DNA of 64,000 nucleotides from Aurantiacibacter poecillastricola (GTDB lineage Bacteria > Pseudomonadota > Alphaproteobacteria > Sphingomonadales > Sphingomonadaceae): contig NZ_JAVAMS010000002.1 in the NCBI RefSeq assembly GCF_030730945.1, positions 868,001 through 932,000 on the forward strand, written 5' to 3'. Below, piece by piece: positions 46,922-58,835 of this stretch (positions are counted from its first letter, which is position 1; every line of letters begins with the position of its first letter). The notes beneath the pieces were generated by a model that saw nothing but the letters and a program-made list of their open reading frames with translations, was not told the origin of the DNA and searched no databases. The position numbers were made by a program, and so were the translations under genes.

Positions 46922-48385
46922 TCAGGGGATGACTGCAAGCGATGCTGCGGCGAGATCGGCCACATTGTCGAGCGGCGCGATCAGCAGGTAGCCGAGCGGC
47001 GATACGAACAGCGCGCACAGGCCCAGCAGCACCCAGTGCGGCACGTCGCTTTCGCCCTTCACCGTGTCCACAGGATCATCGAAGAACATGACCTTCACGA
47101 TCTTGATGTAGTAGAACGCACCGATCACGCTGGCGGCGATACCTATGGCGGCAAGCGCGATGAGATCGGCCTGCACAGCCGCTTGGAACACGACGAACTT
47201 GCCCCAGAACCCGAACAGCGGCGGGATACCGGCAAGGCTGAACATCAGCGCCAGCAGGCACCATGCGAGCACCGGGCGGGTGGTGGAAAGGCCGGCCAGG
47301 TCGCTGACACCCTCGACCGGACGCCCCTCGGCATCGCGCATCAGCAGCACGGCGACAAAGCTGCCAAGCGTCATGACGACGTAGATGACGAGATAGACCA
47401 TCATCGCACTCGCCCCGCCCACTGTGCCTGCAGCGAGACCGATCAGGATGAAGCCGACATTGTTGATCGAGGAATAGGCGAGCAGGCGCTTCACATTGTC
47501 CTGCCCGATCGCACCCAGCGCGCCGATCACGATGGAAAGCAGCGCGGCAAAGATGACGATCTGCCGCCAGGCGTCGGCCTGCGTGCCGAAAGCTTCCAGC
47601 GAAACCCGCGCCAGCAGCGCTATGGCTGCGACCTTCGGAGCGCTCGCAAAGAAGGCCGTCACCGGTGTGGGAGCGCCTTCGTAGACGTCAGGCGTCCACA
47701 TGTGGAACGGCGCGGCGCTGATCTTGAAGGCAAGGCCGGCCAGCACGAAGGTGAGACCGAAGAGCTGCCCGGTGGAAAGCCCGTCCGCCACGGCGACGGC
47801 GATGCCGGTGTAATTCGTCGTGCCGGCAAAGCCATAGGTGAGGCTGATGCCGAAGAGCAGGATGCCAGAAGCCAGCGCGCCCAGCACGAAATATTTCAGG
47901 CCCGCTTCCGCGCTCCGCTCCTCGTCACGCAGGATCGAGGCGAGCACGTAAGCTGCCAGCGAATTCAGCTCGAGACCGATATAGAGCGACAGGAGATCGC
48001 CCGCCGAAACCATGATCGCCATGCCGAGCGCCGCGAATACCACGAGCACCGGGAACTCGGCGCGCATGGCGCCGATACGCTCGAAATAGCGCGGCGCTAT
48101 CATCAGGACCGCGATGCTGGACGCGAAGATCATCAGCTTTGCGAGGCCTGCAAAGGCATCGGCGCGGAACTGTCCGAAAAATGCGAACGTATCCAGCCCG
48201 GAAGCGCCATCGACGACAGCGGACAGGGATAGCGCGAAAGCTCCGCCAAGGGCGATGGCCCCGGCGATGGAATTGACGCGTGCGCTCTCGTCACCGCCCC
48301 AGGCCGCGACCAGCAGCAGGACGAGGCCGGACAGCGCAAGGACGAGTTCGGGCGCGAGCAGGCCGAGGGAAGTCGCATAATCCAT
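46922..48385 (-). CDS. nuoN: NADH-quinone oxidoreductase subunit N
   Basis: 487 residues, about 14 membrane helices. It is one of the three antiporter-like proton-pumping subunits; the conserved region VNVG-like INNVGFILIGLAAG and KISAAPFHMWTPDVYEGAPTPVTAF are clear. Inner membrane. Its ATG overlaps the nuoM stop, and birA follows by one base. Last nuo gene of the operon. Confidence 0.97.
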   Translation of the reverse strand: MDYATSLGLLAPELVLALSGLVLLLVAAWGGDESARVNSIAGAIALGGAFALSLSAVVDGASGLDTFAFFGQFRADAFAGLAKLMIFASSIAVLMIAPRYFERIGAMRAEFPVLVVFAALGMAIMVSAGDLLSLYIGLELNSLAAYVLASILRDEERSAEAGLKYFVLGALASGILLFGISLTYGFAGTTNYTGIAVAVADGLSTGQLFGLTFVLAGLAFKISAAPFHMWTPDVYEGAPTPVTAFFASAPKVAAIALLARVSLEAFGTQADAWRQIVIFAALLSIVIGALGAIGQDNVKRLLAYSSINNVGFILIGLAAGTVGGASAMMVYLVIYVVMTLGSFVAVLLMRDAEGRPVEGVSDLAGLSTTRPVLAWCLLALMFSLAGIPPLFGFWGKFVVFQAAVQADLIALAAIGIAASVIGAFYYIKIVKVMFFDDPVDTVKGESDVPHWVLLGLCALFVSPLGYLLIAPLDNVADLAAASLAVIP

Positions 48386-49917
48386 CAGTGCACCTCCCCT
48401 ACTGCATGCTCTTCGACAGGCGGGGCGCCCTCCCCGATGGCGAACTGCGCGTCGCTTTCAGGCGCGGCAGCGGCGAGGCGGGTGTCGAGAAGCTGGATGT
48501 CGGCACGCATGGGAGCAAGGAAGCTTTCAGGATAGACGCCCATCCACAGCACCGCCGCGGCAATCGGGCCGAGCAACAGGTACTCGCGCGTGGAAAGGTC
48601 GGGCATGGCGGCGGCATCCTCGTTTGTCTGGATGCCGAAAACGACGCGCCGGTAGAGGTAGAGCATGTAGGCCGCACCGAGGATGATGCCGGTGGTGCAG
48701 ACGAACGCCACCCAGCTGTTCACCTGGTAGATGCCTGCCAGAGCGAGGAACTCGCCCACGAAATTGCTGGTACCCGGCAGGCCGATGCTGGCCATCGTGA
48801 ACAGGAGGAACAGCGTCGCATAGGCAGGCATGTTGATGGCGAGGCCGCCGTAACGAGAAATCTCGCGTGTGTGCAGCCGGTCGTAGATGACCCCCACACA
48901 AAGGAACAGCGCGCCCGAGACAAGGCCGTGGCCCAGCATGATCATCATCGCGCCTTCGAGGCCCTGCACGTTGAACGCGAACAGGCCGACCGTCACGATG
49001 GCCATGTGGGCGACCGAGGAATAGGCGATCAGCTTCTTCATGTCCGCCTGCACCAGCGCGATTAGGCTGGTTAGGACCACGGCGACCATCGACAGGCCCC
49101 AGACCAGCCAGCCGAAGTCAGCGCTGGCATCGGGGAACATCGGCAGGCTGAAACGGATGAACCCGTAGCCGCCCAGCTTCAGCAGCACGCCCGCCAGGAT
49201 CACCGAGCCCGCCGTGGGTGCCTGGACGTGAGCGTCAGGCAGCCAGGTATGGACCGGCCACATCGGCATTTTCACCGCGAAGCTGGCGAAGAAGGCCAGC
49301 CACAGCCAGGTCTGCGCATCTATCGGGAAGTCGTATTCCTGCAGGTACGGAATGTAGGTGGTGCCCGCCTCGTTCACCATCCACAGCATGGCGATCAGCA
49401 TTAGCACCGATCCCAGCAGCGTGTAGAGGAAGAACTTGTAAGCGGCGTAAATGCGGTTCTGCCCGCCCCAGACGCCGATGATCAGGTACATCGGGATAAG
49501 GCCGGCCTCGAACAGGATGTAGAACAGGAAGATATCCTGCGCGGCGAACACGCCGATCATCAGCACTTCCATGAGGAGGAAGGCCGCCATGTACTCGCCC
49601 ACGCGGTGAGTGATGGCTTCCCAGCTCGCCCCGATGCAGATCGGCATGAGGAAGACGCTGAGCATGATGAGCATGAGGGCGATGCCGTCGATACCCAGAG
49701 CATAGGCGAAGCCCGAGAATACCTCGTGATATTCGCGGAACTGCCACTGCGCACCGCCGATATCGTAGTTCGCCCATAGCACTATGCCGAGCGCGAGGTT
49801 TACGAGCGTGGCGAGCAAGGCGACCATGCGCGCCGCCTTGGCATCGAGGAACAGGCACGCGATGGCGCCGATGAGCGGCACCGCCAACATGACGGAAAGG
49901 ATCGGGAAACCGCCCAT
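48385..49917 (-). CDS. nuoM: NADH-quinone oxidoreductase subunit M
   Basis: 510 residues from the ATG that shares a base with the nuoL stop; an extended frame upstream is nuoL shadow. About 14 membrane helices with the antiporter signature KMPMWPVHTWLPDAHVQAPTAGSVILAG and LIAYSSVAHM. Proton-translocating subunit of the membrane arm. The final 30 residues are acidic and poorly conserved. Confidence 0.97.
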   Translation of the reverse strand: MGGFPILSVMLAVPLIGAIACLFLDAKAARMVALLATLVNLALGIVLWANYDIGGAQWQFREYHEVFSGFAYALGIDGIALMLIMLSVFLMPICIGASWEAITHRVGEYMAAFLLMEVLMIGVFAAQDIFLFYILFEAGLIPMYLIIGVWGGQNRIYAAYKFFLYTLLGSVLMLIAMLWMVNEAGTTYIPYLQEYDFPIDAQTWLWLAFFASFAVKMPMWPVHTWLPDAHVQAPTAGSVILAGVLLKLGGYGFIRFSLPMFPDASADFGWLVWGLSMVAVVLTSLIALVQADMKKLIAYSSVAHMAIVTVGLFAFNVQGLEGAMMIMLGHGLVSGALFLCVGVIYDRLHTREISRYGGLAINMPAYATLFLLFTMASIGLPGTSNFVGEFLALAGIYQVNSWVAFVCTTGIILGAAYMLYLYRRVVFGIQTNEDAAAMPDLSTREYLLLGPIAAAVLWMGVYPESFLAPMRADIQLLDTRLAAAAPESDAQFAIGEGAPPVEEHAVGEVH

Positions 49918-51974
49918 CAGAAAAGCACCCAGGTGATGGCGGCAACAAGGCCTAGCAGCATGATCAGCGCGTAACTCGTGAGATAACCGGACTGGACTTT
50001 CTTCGCGTAACTGCTGCCCTGCGACACGATCCAAGCCGCGCCATCAGGACCGAAGCGGTCGATCGTGCCCTCGTCGCCCCTCTTCCAGAAGAAGCGGCCG
50101 AGCCAGAATGCAGGCCTCACGAAGATGAGATTGTAGAGCTCGTCGAAGTACCACTTGTTGAAAACAAAGTTGTAGATCGGGCCGAGTTGCTCTGTCGTCT
50201 GACGCGGCAGATCAGGACGGCGGATATAGGCGAGCCAGGCCAGGAACAGGCCAATGAGCATGACGATGAGCGCGGTATATTTCACCCATTTGGGCACCTC
50301 GTGCATCGCATGCATCAATTCCGCATTATAGGCGATCGAGCCGTTCCAGAACTCGGCGCTGTCGAGGAAGGCGCCTGCAAAGAACTGACCTGCGAAGATC
50401 GCACCCAGCGACAGAACGGCGAGCGGTACAAGCATCGTCCACGGGCTCTCATGCGGATGATAGCCGCCCGTACCATCCTTGCGATCGGGATCGGGGACGG
50501 CGTGGGTCACGTCGTGGCCCGAATCTTCCTGCGCGGCGGGATTATGCTCGTCCGGCTCGTCATGACCGTGATGGACGGCGTGCTGAATATGCTCGCTCTC
50601 GATCCAGCGCGGCTTTCCCCAGAAGGTGAGGAACATCAGACGCCAGCTGTAGAAGCTGGTGAGCAGCGCGGCGAAAGCACCGACCCAGAACGCGCCCGTC
50701 CCGTTACCGCCTGCAGCGTAGGACACTTCGAGAATCGCATCCTTCGACCAGAACCCGGCGAAACCGACATGCAGGTCGTAGATGCCAAGACCGGTGATCG
50801 CCAGCGTACCGAACATCATTGCCCAGAAGGTGAACGGGATTTCCTTCCGCAGCCCGCCGTAATAGCGCATGTCCTGCTCGTGATGCATGGCGTGGATGAC
50901 CGAGCCCGCACCAAGGAACAGCAGCGCCTTGAAGAAGGCGTGCGTGAACAGGTGGAACATGGCCGCGCCATAGGCTCCGACGCCCGCGGCGAAGAACATG
51001 TAGCCCAGCTGCGAGCAGGTGGAATAGGCGATCACGCGCTTGATGTCCCACTGCGTGGTGCCGATGGTGGCGGCGAACAGGCAGGTGGCAGCACCCACGG
51101 CGGTGACGACGGCGAGCGCGGCAGGCGCGGCCTCGAACATCGGCGACAGGCGGCAGACCATGAACACGCCTGCGGTCACCATGGTGGCGGCGTGGATCAG
51201 CGCGGAAACGGGCGTCGGGCCCTCCATCGCGTCCGGCAGCCAGGTGTGCAGGCCGAGCTGCGCGCTCTTGCCCATCGCGCCCACGAACAGCAGCAGGCAC
51301 AGGATCGTCATCGTATCCCAACGCGCGCCCATGAAGGTGATGGTGCTGCCCTGCATGGCAGGCGAAGCGGCGAGGATCTCTGGGATGCTGGTGGTCTGGA
51401 ACACCAGGAAGGTGCCGAAGATGCCCAGCATGAAGCCCAGGTCACCCACGCGGTTCACCACGAAGGCCTTGATCGCCGCGGCATTGGCCGAAGGCTTCTT
51501 GTACCAGAAGCCGATCAGCAGGTAGCTGGCGAGACCGACGCCTTCCCAACCGAAGAACATCTGCACGAGGTTGTCCGCCGTCACCAGCATCAGCATGGCG
51601 AAGGTGAACAGCGAGAGGTAGGCGAAGAACCGGCTCTGGTCCGGATCCTCGTCCATGTAGCCCCAGCTATAGAGGTGCACGAGGGCGGAGACGGTGGTGA
51701 TCACCACCAGCATCACCGCCGTCAGCGTATCGACGCGCAGCGCCCAGTCGAACGTCATCGCGCCCGATTGCACCCAGGTAAGCACCGGGGTTACGGTCGC
51801 CTCTGCATTGCCAGCAATGAAGGACAGGAAGATTGGCCAGCTGAGCGCGCAGGCCAGAAACAGCGCGGCCGTCGTCAGCACCTTGGCGGCGACGTGGCCG
51901 ATCAGGCGACCGCCCAGCCCGGCGATGATCGCGGCCAGCAGCGGCGCGAAGACGATGATCAGGATCGAGTTCAA
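49917..51974 (-). CDS. nuoL: NADH-quinone oxidoreductase subunit L
   Basis: 685 residues, about 16 helices including the C-terminal lateral helix that runs along the membrane arm. The antiporter core contains [32 protein letters not shown] and [15 protein letters not shown] His-rich loop ([15 protein letters not shown], near residue 470) lies between late helices and is typical of alphaproteobacterial NuoL. Distal proton pump of complex I. Only three bases separate it from nuoK. Confidence 0.97.
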   Translation of the reverse strand: MNSILIIVFAPLLAAIIAGLGGRLIGHVAAKVLTTAALFLACALSWPIFLSFIAGNAEATVTPVLTWVQSGAMTFDWALRVDTLTAVMLVVITTVSALVHLYSWGYMDEDPDQSRFFAYLSLFTFAMLMLVTADNLVQMFFGWEGVGLASYLLIGFWYKKPSANAAAIKAFVVNRVGDLGFMLGIFGTFLVFQTTSIPEILAASPAMQGSTITFMGARWDTMTILCLLLFVGAMGKSAQLGLHTWLPDAMEGPTPVSALIHAATMVTAGVFMVCRLSPMFEAAPAALAVVTAVGAATCLFAATIGTTQWDIKRVIAYSTCSQLGYMFFAAGVGAYGAAMFHLFTHAFFKALLFLGAGSVIHAMHHEQDMRYYGGLRKEIPFTFWAMMFGTLAITGLGIYDLHVGFAGFWSKDAILEVSYAAGGNGTGAFWVGAFAALLTSFYSWRLMFLTFWGKPRWIESEHIQHAVHHGHDEPDEHNPAAQEDSGHDVTHAVPDPDRKDGTGGYHPHESPWTMLVPLAVLSLGAIFAGQFFAGAFLDSAEFWNGSIAYNAELMHAMHEVPKWVKYTALIVMLIGLFLAWLAYIRRPDLPRQTTEQLGPIYNFVFNKWYFDELYNLIFVRPAFWLGRFFWKRGDEGTIDRFGPDGAAWIVSQGSSYAKKVQSGYLTSYALIMLLGLVAAITWVLF

Positions 51975-51977
51975 GGT

Positions 51978-52283
51978 CTATCCCTTCATCCGGTTGACGT
52001 CGTCCACCGCGATGGTGCCACGATTGCGGAAGTAGATAACGAGGATGGCAAGCCCGATGGCCGCCTCTGCTGCGGCAACGGTCAGCACGAACATCGCGAA
52101 GACCTGGCCCGTCAGATCGTTCAGATAGGCGCTGAATGCGACGAGGTTCAAATTTACCGCCAGCAGGATGAGCTCGATCGCCATCAGGATGACAATGATG
52201 TTCTTGCGGTTGAGGAAGATCCCCAGCACGCCGAGCACGAACATGATCGAGCTGACGACGAGGTAGTGTTCGATACCAATCAC
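51978..52283 (-). CDS. nuoK: NADH-quinone oxidoreductase subunit K
   Basis: 101 residues, three membrane helices with the membrane Glu residues in [16 protein letters not shown] and [12 protein letters not shown] that belong to the proton path. The start is a GTG overlapping the nuoJ stop by four bases (GTGA); the longer frame upstream is shadow. Standard length for NuoK. Confidence 0.96.
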   Translation of the reverse strand: MIGIEHYLVVSSIMFVLGVLGIFLNRKNIIVILMAIELILLAVNLNLVAFSAYLNDLTGQVFAMFVLTVAAAEAAIGLAILVIYFRNRGTIAVDDVNRMKG

Positions 52284-52897
52284 AGTTCGATCCCCTGTCC
52301 GATCTCGGGCCGGACATTGCGTGTCGCATCTTCCGGACGGCGCGCGTTCTGCTTGGCGATGTCCTGCTGCCCGCGCGGATTGGTTGTGCCGCGGTGCGTG
52401 AGCACGATGGCACCGATCATGGCGACGAGCAGGATGATACCTGCAACCTCGAACAGGAACAGGTATCGCCCGTAAAGGAGCGCGCCGATGCTCTCGATAT
52501 TGCTCTCGCCCACCAGCGTGGCCGCGGTACCATCCGGCGTGCCCAGTTCCAGCGCGCCGGCGCGATAGGCGCCGATGCCCAGCACGAGTTCGGCCAGCAG
52601 GATCACCGCGATGGCGACGCCCAGCGGAGCGTTCTTCATGAAGCCTGCCCGCATCTCGGCGAAATCGATGTTGAGCATCATCACCACAAACAGGAACAGC
52701 ACCGCGACCGCGCCTACGTAGACGACGACCAGCAGCATCGCGAGGAACTCCGCCCCCACGATGATCATCAGGCCCGCCGCGTTGAAGAAGGCGAGGATCA
52801 GCCACAGCACGGAGTGCACCGGGTTGCGCGCGAAGATGGTGAACGCCCCGGAGGCGATCATCAGCGCGGCAAAGAGATAGAAAGCGAAGACGGTCAA
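52280..52897 (-). CDS. nuoJ: NADH-quinone oxidoreductase subunit J
   Basis: 205 residues, five membrane helices; the third, [25 protein letters not shown], is the most conserved stretch of the family and contains the pi-bulge region. Membrane arm subunit next to NuoK and NuoA. The C-terminal 35 residues are polar and variable. A 44-base gap separates it from nuoI. Confidence 0.96.
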   Translation of the reverse strand: MTVFAFYLFAALMIASGAFTIFARNPVHSVLWLILAFFNAAGLMIIVGAEFLAMLLVVVYVGAVAVLFLFVVMMLNIDFAEMRAGFMKNAPLGVAIAVILLAELVLGIGAYRAGALELGTPDGTAATLVGESNIESIGALLYGRYLFLFEVAGIILLVAMIGAIVLTHRGTTNPRGQQDIAKQNARRPEDATRNVRPEIGQGIEL

Positions 52898-52941
52898 AGT
52901 CAGCCCCTGGGTTTCAACTCGTGGCGAGTCTTGCGGCGCGC

Positions 52942-53427
52942 TTAACGATAGGGCGCGTCGGCTTCAAGGTTCGCGGCGATGGCCCGCTCCCACTTGTCCC
53001 CGTTCGCGAGCAGTTTTGCCTTGTCGTAGAGCAGTTCCTCGCGCGTTTCGGTCGCGTATTCGAAGTTCGGCCCCTCGACGATGGCATCGACCGGACAGGC
53101 TTCCTGGCAGAAGCCGCAATAGATGCACTTGGTCATGTCGATATCGTAGCGCGTGGTCCGGCGGCTGCCGTCCGATCGCGGTTCGCTCTCGATGGTGATC
53201 GCCAGCGCCGGGCAGACGGCCTCGCACAGCTTGCAGGCGATGCAGCGCTCTTCCCCGTTGGGGTAGCGACGCAGAGCGTGTTCACCACGAAAACGGGGGC
53301 TGAGCGCGTTCTTCTCGAACGGGTAGTTGATCGTCACCTTGGGCTTGAAGAAATACTTCAGCGTGAGGGCATGCGCCTTCACGAACTCCCACAAGGTGAA
53401 CGACTTGATGAGATGAGCAACGGTCAT
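52942..53427 (-). CDS. nuoI: NADH-quinone oxidoreductase subunit I
   Basis: 161 residues. Two 4Fe-4S ferredoxin motifs, [12 protein letters not shown] and [12 protein letters not shown], carry clusters N6a and N6b that relay electrons in the peripheral arm. An N-terminal amphipathic segment tethers it to NuoH. Start overlaps the nuoH stop by four bases. Confidence 0.98.
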   Translation of the reverse strand: MTVAHLIKSFTLWEFVKAHALTLKYFFKPKVTINYPFEKNALSPRFRGEHALRRYPNGEERCIACKLCEAVCPALAITIESEPRSDGSRRTTRYDIDMTKCIYCGFCQEACPVDAIVEGPNFEYATETREELLYDKAKLLANGDKWERAIAANLEADAPYR

Positions 53428-54560
53428 TGGACAACACTTTCAGGACCGCACAGGACGGCATCATCGGTTGCGACGGTGCCGGTCGTGGATACGGGCACGC
53501 AATCGTAGTCGGGCTGGTCATACCTCGTCAGCATCAGCCAGCCCGAGATCAGGAACACGAACAGCAGGCTGATCGGCAGGAACACCTTCCAGCCAAGCCG
53601 CATCAGCTGGTCGTAGCGATAGCGCGGGACGGTCGCCATGACCCAGCTGAACATGAAGAAGAAGAAGAACGTCTTGGCGAAGAACCAGAAGATGCCGGGC
53701 ACCCAGTAGAGCGGCTCCCAGTCGACCGGGGGAAGCCAGCCACCGAAGAACAGCAGCGTGTTGAGCGCACACATCAGCAGGATGTTGGCGTACTCACCCA
53801 GCCAGAACAGCGCGAATGCCATCGAGCTGTATTCGGTCTGATAACCGGCGACGAGCTCGCTCTCCGCCTCGGTCAGGTCGAACGGCACGCGCTGCGTTTC
53901 GGCAAGGCTGGAGATGAAGAACATCACCCACATCGGGAACAGCAGCAGGTTGAAGTAATAGCCGTTGATGAAGCCGAGCCCGTGCCCGCGCTGCGCCTCC
54001 ACGATGTCGGAGAGGTTGAAGGTGCCGGCATAGAGCACCACGCAGACGAGGATGAAGCCGATCGAGACTTCATAGGAAATCATCTGGGCAGCGGCGCGCA
54101 TCGCACTGAAAAACGGGTATTTCGAGTTCGACGCCCAGCCCGCCATCGTCACGCCGTAAACGCTCAGCGACGAGATCGCGAGGATGTAGAGCAGGCCGAC
54201 ATTGATGTCCGCCAGCACCCAGCCCGCATCGAACGGGATCACCGCCCAGGCGAGCAGCGCCACGGTGAAGGTGATGATCGGCGCAAGGATGAAGATGCCC
54301 TTGTTCGCGGCCGAGGGGATGATCGTTTCCTGCAGGAACACCTTCAGCCCGTCCGCAAAGCTTTGCAGGATGCCGAAGGGGCCGACCACGTTCGGGCCTC
54401 GCCGGAGGTTGATCGAGGCCCAGATCTTGCGGTCGCAATAGATCACGATGGCCACGGCCAGCATCAGCGGGAAGGCAATCACCAGCACGCCGATCAGCGA
54501 ACCCAGGAAGATCGCCCAGCCATCGGCCATGCCCCAGTTCATGAGCGTTTCGGAGATCAT
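53424..54560 (-). CDS. nuoH: NADH-quinone oxidoreductase subunit H
   Basis: 378 residues, eight to nine membrane helices. Signature [23 protein letters not shown] and the acidic quinone-channel loop [27 protein letters not shown] are present. It forms the quinone entry site with NuoB and NuoD. It is longer than E. coli NuoH (325), mainly at the C-terminal tail, which contains two Cys. It overlaps nuoG and nuoI by four bases each. Confidence 0.97.
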   Translation of the reverse strand: MISETLMNWGMADGWAIFLGSLIGVLVIAFPLMLAVAIVIYCDRKIWASINLRRGPNVVGPFGILQSFADGLKVFLQETIIPSAANKGIFILAPIITFTVALLAWAVIPFDAGWVLADINVGLLYILAISSLSVYGVTMAGWASNSKYPFFSAMRAAAQMISYEVSIGFILVCVVLYAGTFNLSDIVEAQRGHGLGFINGYYFNLLLFPMWVMFFISSLAETQRVPFDLTEAESELVAGYQTEYSSMAFALFWLGEYANILLMCALNTLLFFGGWLPPVDWEPLYWVPGIFWFFAKTFFFFFMFSWVMATVPRYRYDQLMRLGWKVFLPISLLFVFLISGWLMLTRYDQPDYDCVPVSTTGTVATDDAVLCGPESVVQ

Positions 54561-56545
54561 TCCGCTGCCTCCTTGATGTCGTCACCGTGGAGCAATTCGT
54601 CCGAACAGCGCTGCATCACCACGCTGGCGCGAGCGATGGAATTGGTGAGGTAGAAATCCTTGATCGGATAGCCGATCGTCCCCGAAGCCGAGGCCCCGGC
54701 AGGCGCAGCAGGCATCTCGCCATAATCGGCCAGCCCTTCCACGCCCAGCGCAGGCACTTCGGCGACCATGGCTGCGCGCAGCTGGTCGAATGTGTCGAAC
54801 CCGACCTCGACCTTCAGAGCATCGGCGAGAGCACGAAGGATCGTCCAGTCCTCGCGCGCATCGCCGGGAGCGAAGATCGCCTTGTCGGACATCTGCACGC
54901 GGCCTTCGGTGTTCACGTAGGTCCCCGCCTTCTCGGTATAGGCCGCGGCGGGCAGGATGATGTCGGCGGCATGCGCGCCCTTGTCTCCGTGGTGGCCGAT
55001 ATAGACTTTCAGCGAACCGTCGAACCTGTTCCAGTCCACCTCGTCCGCGCCCAGTGCCAGCACGACATTGGGCTTTGCCGAGACGAGATCCGCAATCCCG
55101 CCCTTGCTGGCAAAGCCCAGCATCAGCGCACCCATTCGGGCAGCGGCCGTGTGAAGGGCGTTGAAGGTAGCGCCGAGCGTGCTGGCCGTAGCCATCGCCG
55201 CGCCATGCGCCCCAGCAGCGAAACCGCCTGCGCCCAGGATAACGGCCGATTTCTCCGCCCCTTTGAAAGCATCGGTCACTTCGGAAGGCAGATTACCGAG
55301 TACCCCGGCATCCTCGCCGAGGAAGGTTGCCGGGAAGGTGGTCTCCCACTCGGGGCCAACGACGAAAATTTTCGCGCCGCGCTTGGCGGCCTTGCGCAGG
55401 CGCACATTCACCAGCGGCGCTTCCCAGCGCACATGGCTGCCGACAATGAGGATGGCCCGAGCCTCCTCAATCCCGGCAAAGGTGCTGTTGAAATTCACCG
55501 CGGCAAGGTTGGAGACGTCGTAGTCCATGCCCGTCTGGCGGCTCTCGACCAGATCCGAGCCGCACGCCTTGAGCAATGTCCTGGCCGCGAACATCGTCTC
55601 GCAATCGACCATGTCCCCGGCGATGGCAGCGATGCTGCCCTGCGGCTTGGCTCTGGCGATGGCCTTGAAAGCCTCGTCCCAGCTCGCCTCAGCCAGCTTG
55701 CCTTTCTTGCGGATCCACACCTTGTCGAGACGGCGGCGGACCAGGCCATCGACTTGGTAGCGCGCCTTGTCGGAGATCCACTCCTCGTTGACCTCGTCAT
55801 TGATGCGCGGCAGCACGCGCAGCACTTCGCGGCCCCGGCTGTCGATGCGGATGTTCGAGCCAACCGCGTCCGACACGTCGATGCCGAGTGTCTTCTTCAG
55901 CTCCCACGGACGACTCTCATAGGCATAGGGACCGCTCGTAAGCGCGCCGACCGGGCACAGGTCGATCACATTGGCGGAGAGCTCGTGCTTGGCGGCATGC
56001 TCCAGATACGTCGTGATCTGCATGTCCTCGCCGCGATAGAGCGCGCCGATCTCGTCCACCCCGGCGATCTCCTCGGAGAAGCGCACGCAGCGGGTGCAGT
56101 GGATGCAGCGAGTCATGATCGTCTTGATCAGCGGGCCCATATATTTCTCGGTCACCGCGCGCTTATTCTCGTGATAGCGCGTCGCGCCGCGGCCATAGGC
56201 CATGGCCTGGTCCTGCAGGTCGCATTCGCCACCCTGGTCGCAGATCGGGCAATCGAGCGGGTGGTTGATCAGCAGGAATTCCATCACCCCTTCGCGCGCG
56301 GTCTTCACCATCTCGCTGTCGGTACGAATTTCCTGGCCCTCGGTGGCGGGCAGCGCGCAACTCGCCTGCGGCTTGGGCGGCCCCGGCTTCACCTCCACCA
56401 GGCACATGCGACAATTGCCTGCGATGCTGAGGCGTTCATGGTAGCAAAAACGCGGGATTTCCTTGCCCGCAAGCTCGCAGGCCTGAAGAACGGTCGCGCC
56501 GTCCGGAACCTCGATTTCCTGTCCGTCTACTTTGACTTTAGGCAT
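54557..56545 (-). CDS. nuoG: NADH-quinone oxidoreductase subunit G
   Basis: 662 residues. N-terminal 2Fe-2S domain ([15 protein letters not shown]... and later CALPA), the His/Cys-ligated 4Fe-4S motif ([18 protein letters not shown]), the ferredoxin pair [12 protein letters not shown], then a molybdopterin-oxidoreductase-like domain to the C-terminus. It carries several clusters of the peripheral arm. The ATG shares its first base with the nuoF stop. The molybdopterin-like part has no cofactor role in complex I. Confidence 0.96.
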   Translation of the reverse strand: MPKVKVDGQEIEVPDGATVLQACELAGKEIPRFCYHERLSIAGNCRMCLVEVKPGPPKPQASCALPATEGQEIRTDSEMVKTAREGVMEFLLINHPLDCPICDQGGECDLQDQAMAYGRGATRYHENKRAVTEKYMGPLIKTIMTRCIHCTRCVRFSEEIAGVDEIGALYRGEDMQITTYLEHAAKHELSANVIDLCPVGALTSGPYAYESRPWELKKTLGIDVSDAVGSNIRIDSRGREVLRVLPRINDEVNEEWISDKARYQVDGLVRRRLDKVWIRKKGKLAEASWDEAFKAIARAKPQGSIAAIAGDMVDCETMFAARTLLKACGSDLVESRQTGMDYDVSNLAAVNFNSTFAGIEEARAILIVGSHVRWEAPLVNVRLRKAAKRGAKIFVVGPEWETTFPATFLGEDAGVLGNLPSEVTDAFKGAEKSAVILGAGGFAAGAHGAAMATASTLGATFNALHTAAARMGALMLGFASKGGIADLVSAKPNVVLALGADEVDWNRFDGSLKVYIGHHGDKGAHAADIILPAAAYTEKAGTYVNTEGRVQMSDKAIFAPGDAREDWTILRALADALKVEVGFDTFDQLRAAMVAEVPALGVEGLADYGEMPAAPAGASASGTIGYPIKDFYLTNSIARASVVMQRCSDELLHGDDIKEAAE

Positions 56546-57837
56546 TATTCAGCAGCCTCTGGCATGGCATTTTCACGCTCGGCGATGCGGCGTTCGAGTT
56601 CGGGGCGGAAGTGCTTGAGCAGGCCCTGGATCGGCCATGCGGCAGCGTCGCCCAGCGCGCAGATGGTGTGACCTTCCACCTGCTTGGTGACTTCGTAGAG
56701 CATGTCGATTTCGGCAGGTGTGCTCTCGCCCACGCGCAGCCGTTCCATCACGCGCCACATCCAGCCCGTGCCTTCGCGGCAGGGTGTGCACTGGCCGCAG
56801 CTCTCGTGCTTGTAGAAATAGCTGATGCGGCTGATGGCGCGCACGATATCGGTGGACTTGTCCATCACGATAACAGCGGCGGTGCCGAGGCCCGAGCCCA
56901 GTTCCTTCAGCCCGTCGAAATCCATCGGCGCGTCCATGATCTGCGCGGCGGGGACCAGCGGGACGGATGACCCACCGGGGATCACCGCCAGCAGATTGTC
57001 CCATCCGCCGCGCACACCGCCTGCGTGCTTCTCGATCAGTTCGCGGAAGGGGATGCTCATCGCTTCTTCCACCACGCAGGGCTTTTCCACATGGCCGCTG
57101 ATCTGGAAGAGCTTGGTGCCGTGGTTGTTCTCGCGCCCAAAGCTGCTGAACCACGAGGCCCCGCGCCGCAGGATGGTGGGGATCACAGCGATGCTTTCCA
57201 CGTTGTTCACGGTGGTGGGGCAGCCGTAGAGCCCTGCCCCGGCCGGAAACGGAGGCTTCAGGCGCGGCTGGCCCTTCTTGCCCTCCAGGCTCTCGATCAT
57301 GGCGGTTTCTTCGCCGCAGATATAGGCGCCCGCCCCGCGGTGCATGAAGACGTCGAAATCGTATCCCGAGCCGCTTGAGTTCTTGCCGATGAGGCCCGCG
57401 TCATAGGCTTCGTCGATGGCGGACTGCAGTGTCTCGGCCTCGCGGATGTATTCACCGCGGATGTAGATGTAGGCGGCGCGCGCGCGCATGGCGTAGCCAG
57501 CGATCAGCGCGCCCTCGATCAGCTTGTGCGGATCGTGGCGGATGATCTCTCGATCCTTGCACGAGCCCGGCTCGGATTCGTCGGCATTGATGGCGAGGAA
57601 GGACGGACGACCGTCCTTGCTTTCCTTGGGCATGAACGACCATTTCATGCCGGTGGGGAAGCCTGCCCCGCCGCGACCGCGCAGGCCCGAAGCCTTCACC
57701 TCGTCGATGATGGCATCTTGGCCCTTGCCGATGAGGTCCTTCGTATTGTCCCAATCGCCGCGCTTGCGGGCAGCATCGAGGTTCCACGGCTGGAACCCGT
57801 ACACATTGGTGAAGATGCGATCCTTGTCAGCCAGCAT
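56545..57837 (-). CDS. nuoF: NADH-quinone oxidoreductase subunit F
   Basis: 430 residues from the ATG at 57837; a longer frame upstream overlaps a small gene. NADH/FMN-binding [18 protein letters not shown], Gly-rich [19 protein letters not shown], and the N3 4Fe-4S motif [15 protein letters not shown]. It is the NADH-oxidising subunit. Its start lies inside the last 11 bases of the preceding small membrane-protein gene. Confidence 0.97.
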   Translation of the reverse strand: MLADKDRIFTNVYGFQPWNLDAARKRGDWDNTKDLIGKGQDAIIDEVKASGLRGRGGAGFPTGMKWSFMPKESKDGRPSFLAINADESEPGSCKDREIIRHDPHKLIEGALIAGYAMRARAAYIYIRGEYIREAETLQSAIDEAYDAGLIGKNSSGSGYDFDVFMHRGAGAYICGEETAMIESLEGKKGQPRLKPPFPAGAGLYGCPTTVNNVESIAVIPTILRRGASWFSSFGRENNHGTKLFQISGHVEKPCVVEEAMSIPFRELIEKHAGGVRGGWDNLLAVIPGGSSVPLVPAAQIMDAPMDFDGLKELGSGLGTAAVIVMDKSTDIVRAISRISYFYKHESCGQCTPCREGTGWMWRVMERLRVGESTPAEIDMLYEVTKQVEGHTICALGDAAAWPIQGLLKHFRPELERRIAERENAMPEAAE

Positions 57838-58024
57838 CTTTGTCTCCTGTCGGCGTTTTCGCCAGCAACAAGGCGAAGACCAGCAGTCCGGCTCCGCCAA
57901 AAATCATCAAACCATCGCCCAGCCTGTCACTGCCGAGCCAGATCAGTGCACCCCCGCCGATAAAGCTGAGGCTTGCGATCGCAAGCCCGACGCGCGCAAT
58001 GCGGCGCAGGGCGAGCTTGTCCAT
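57827..58024 (-). CDS. Small two-helix membrane protein within the nuo operon
   Basis: 65 residues starting [14 protein letters not shown]: a basic cytoplasmic end, two hydrophobic segments (about residues 10-30 and 37-55), and a polar tail. The start shares a base with the stop of another tiny gene (TAATG), and the end overlaps nuoF by 11 bases, so it is embedded in the operon and translationally coupled. No family recognised. It may be a complex I accessory or assembly protein, by position only. Confidence 0.6.
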   Translation of the reverse strand: MDKLALRRIARVGLAIASLSFIGGGALIWLGSDRLGDGLMIFGGAGLLVFALLLAKTPTGDKDAG

Positions 58025-58167
58025 TACGCGGCCATCCCGCCAAACACCCAGATCGCCACCGCCGCCAGGATCGCTACGAGTGCAACGGTCTTGACGATGC
58101 CTTTCAGCACCTTCCAGGCGATCGCGATCAATACGACCGCGATGAGGATAGGAACGATCTGGTCCAT
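58024..58167 (-). CDS. 47-residue single-pass or hairpin membrane peptide in the nuo operon
   Basis: Starts MDQIVPILIAVVLIAIAWKVL, then KGIVKTVALVAILAAVAIWVFGG, so two short hydrophobic stretches are separated by a basic turn. The ATG shares a base with the nuoE stop (TGATG) and the TAA shares a base with the next ATG. That precise chaining on both sides supports a real gene, although it is very short. No family recognised. Confidence 0.6.
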   Translation of the reverse strand: MDQIVPILIAVVLIAIAWKVLKGIVKTVALVAILAAVAIWVFGGMAA

Positions 58168-58835
58168 CACCACTCGCTCCGGTAGTCGTGATTGGCGTCG
58201 ACCATTGCCGTCAGAGTGGTCGGCCCGCCAGAAGGTTCGGACGTGTGACGGCCAGGCTCCTGCGTGCCGGCCTTGGGCGTCTCACCAGCTGCCAGCGCGT
58301 CGAGGACTTTATCGAACCGTTCGGTTGTAAGGTCCTCGTAATTGTCGTCATTGATCTGAACCATCGGCGCGGTGGCGCAATTGCCCATGCACTCGACTTC
58401 GGTGAGGGTCCACAGCCCGTCGTCAGTCGTGTGACCCTTCTTCATCCCGCGCGCATAGCAGGCCTCGAGGATATCATCGGAGCCACGCAGCATGCAGGGC
58501 GTCGTGCCACAAACCTGCACGTGGAATTCGCCTACGGGAACAAGGTTATACATGGTGTAGAAGGTCGCCACCTCCAGCACGCGGATCACCGGCAGCGAAA
58601 GATACTCGGCGACATATTCGATAACCGGCAGCGGCAGCCAGCCTTGCGTATCGGTCTCTGCGCCGACCTGGCGCTGAGCAAGGTCGAGCAGCGGCATCAC
58701 CGCAGACCGGCTGCGGCCCTCGGGATACTTGCGGATATGCCAGTCCGCCTTCTCGCGGTTGGCATCCGTGAAAGAGAAACTGCCCCAGCGCTCGCGCAGT
58801 TCGGGCGTATCGGGGGCGATGTTACGCGCGGCCAT
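58167..58835 (-). CDS. nuoE: NADH-quinone oxidoreductase subunit E
   Basis: 222 residues. Thioredoxin-like 2Fe-2S ferredoxin: ligands in QVCGTTPCMLRGSDD and VECMGNCATAPMVQI. It binds cluster N1a next to NuoF. The C-terminal 40 residues (after LDALAAGETPKAG) are a low-complexity extension usual in alphaproteobacteria. Its start overlaps the preceding tiny gene by 14 bases. Confidence 0.96.
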   Translation of the reverse strand: MAARNIAPDTPELRERWGSFSFTDANREKADWHIRKYPEGRSRSAVMPLLDLAQRQVGAETDTQGWLPLPVIEYVAEYLSLPVIRVLEVATFYTMYNLVPVGEFHVQVCGTTPCMLRGSDDILEACYARGMKKGHTTDDGLWTLTEVECMGNCATAPMVQINDDNYEDLTTERFDKVLDALAAGETPKAGTQEPGRHTSEPSGGPTTLTAMVDANHDYRSEW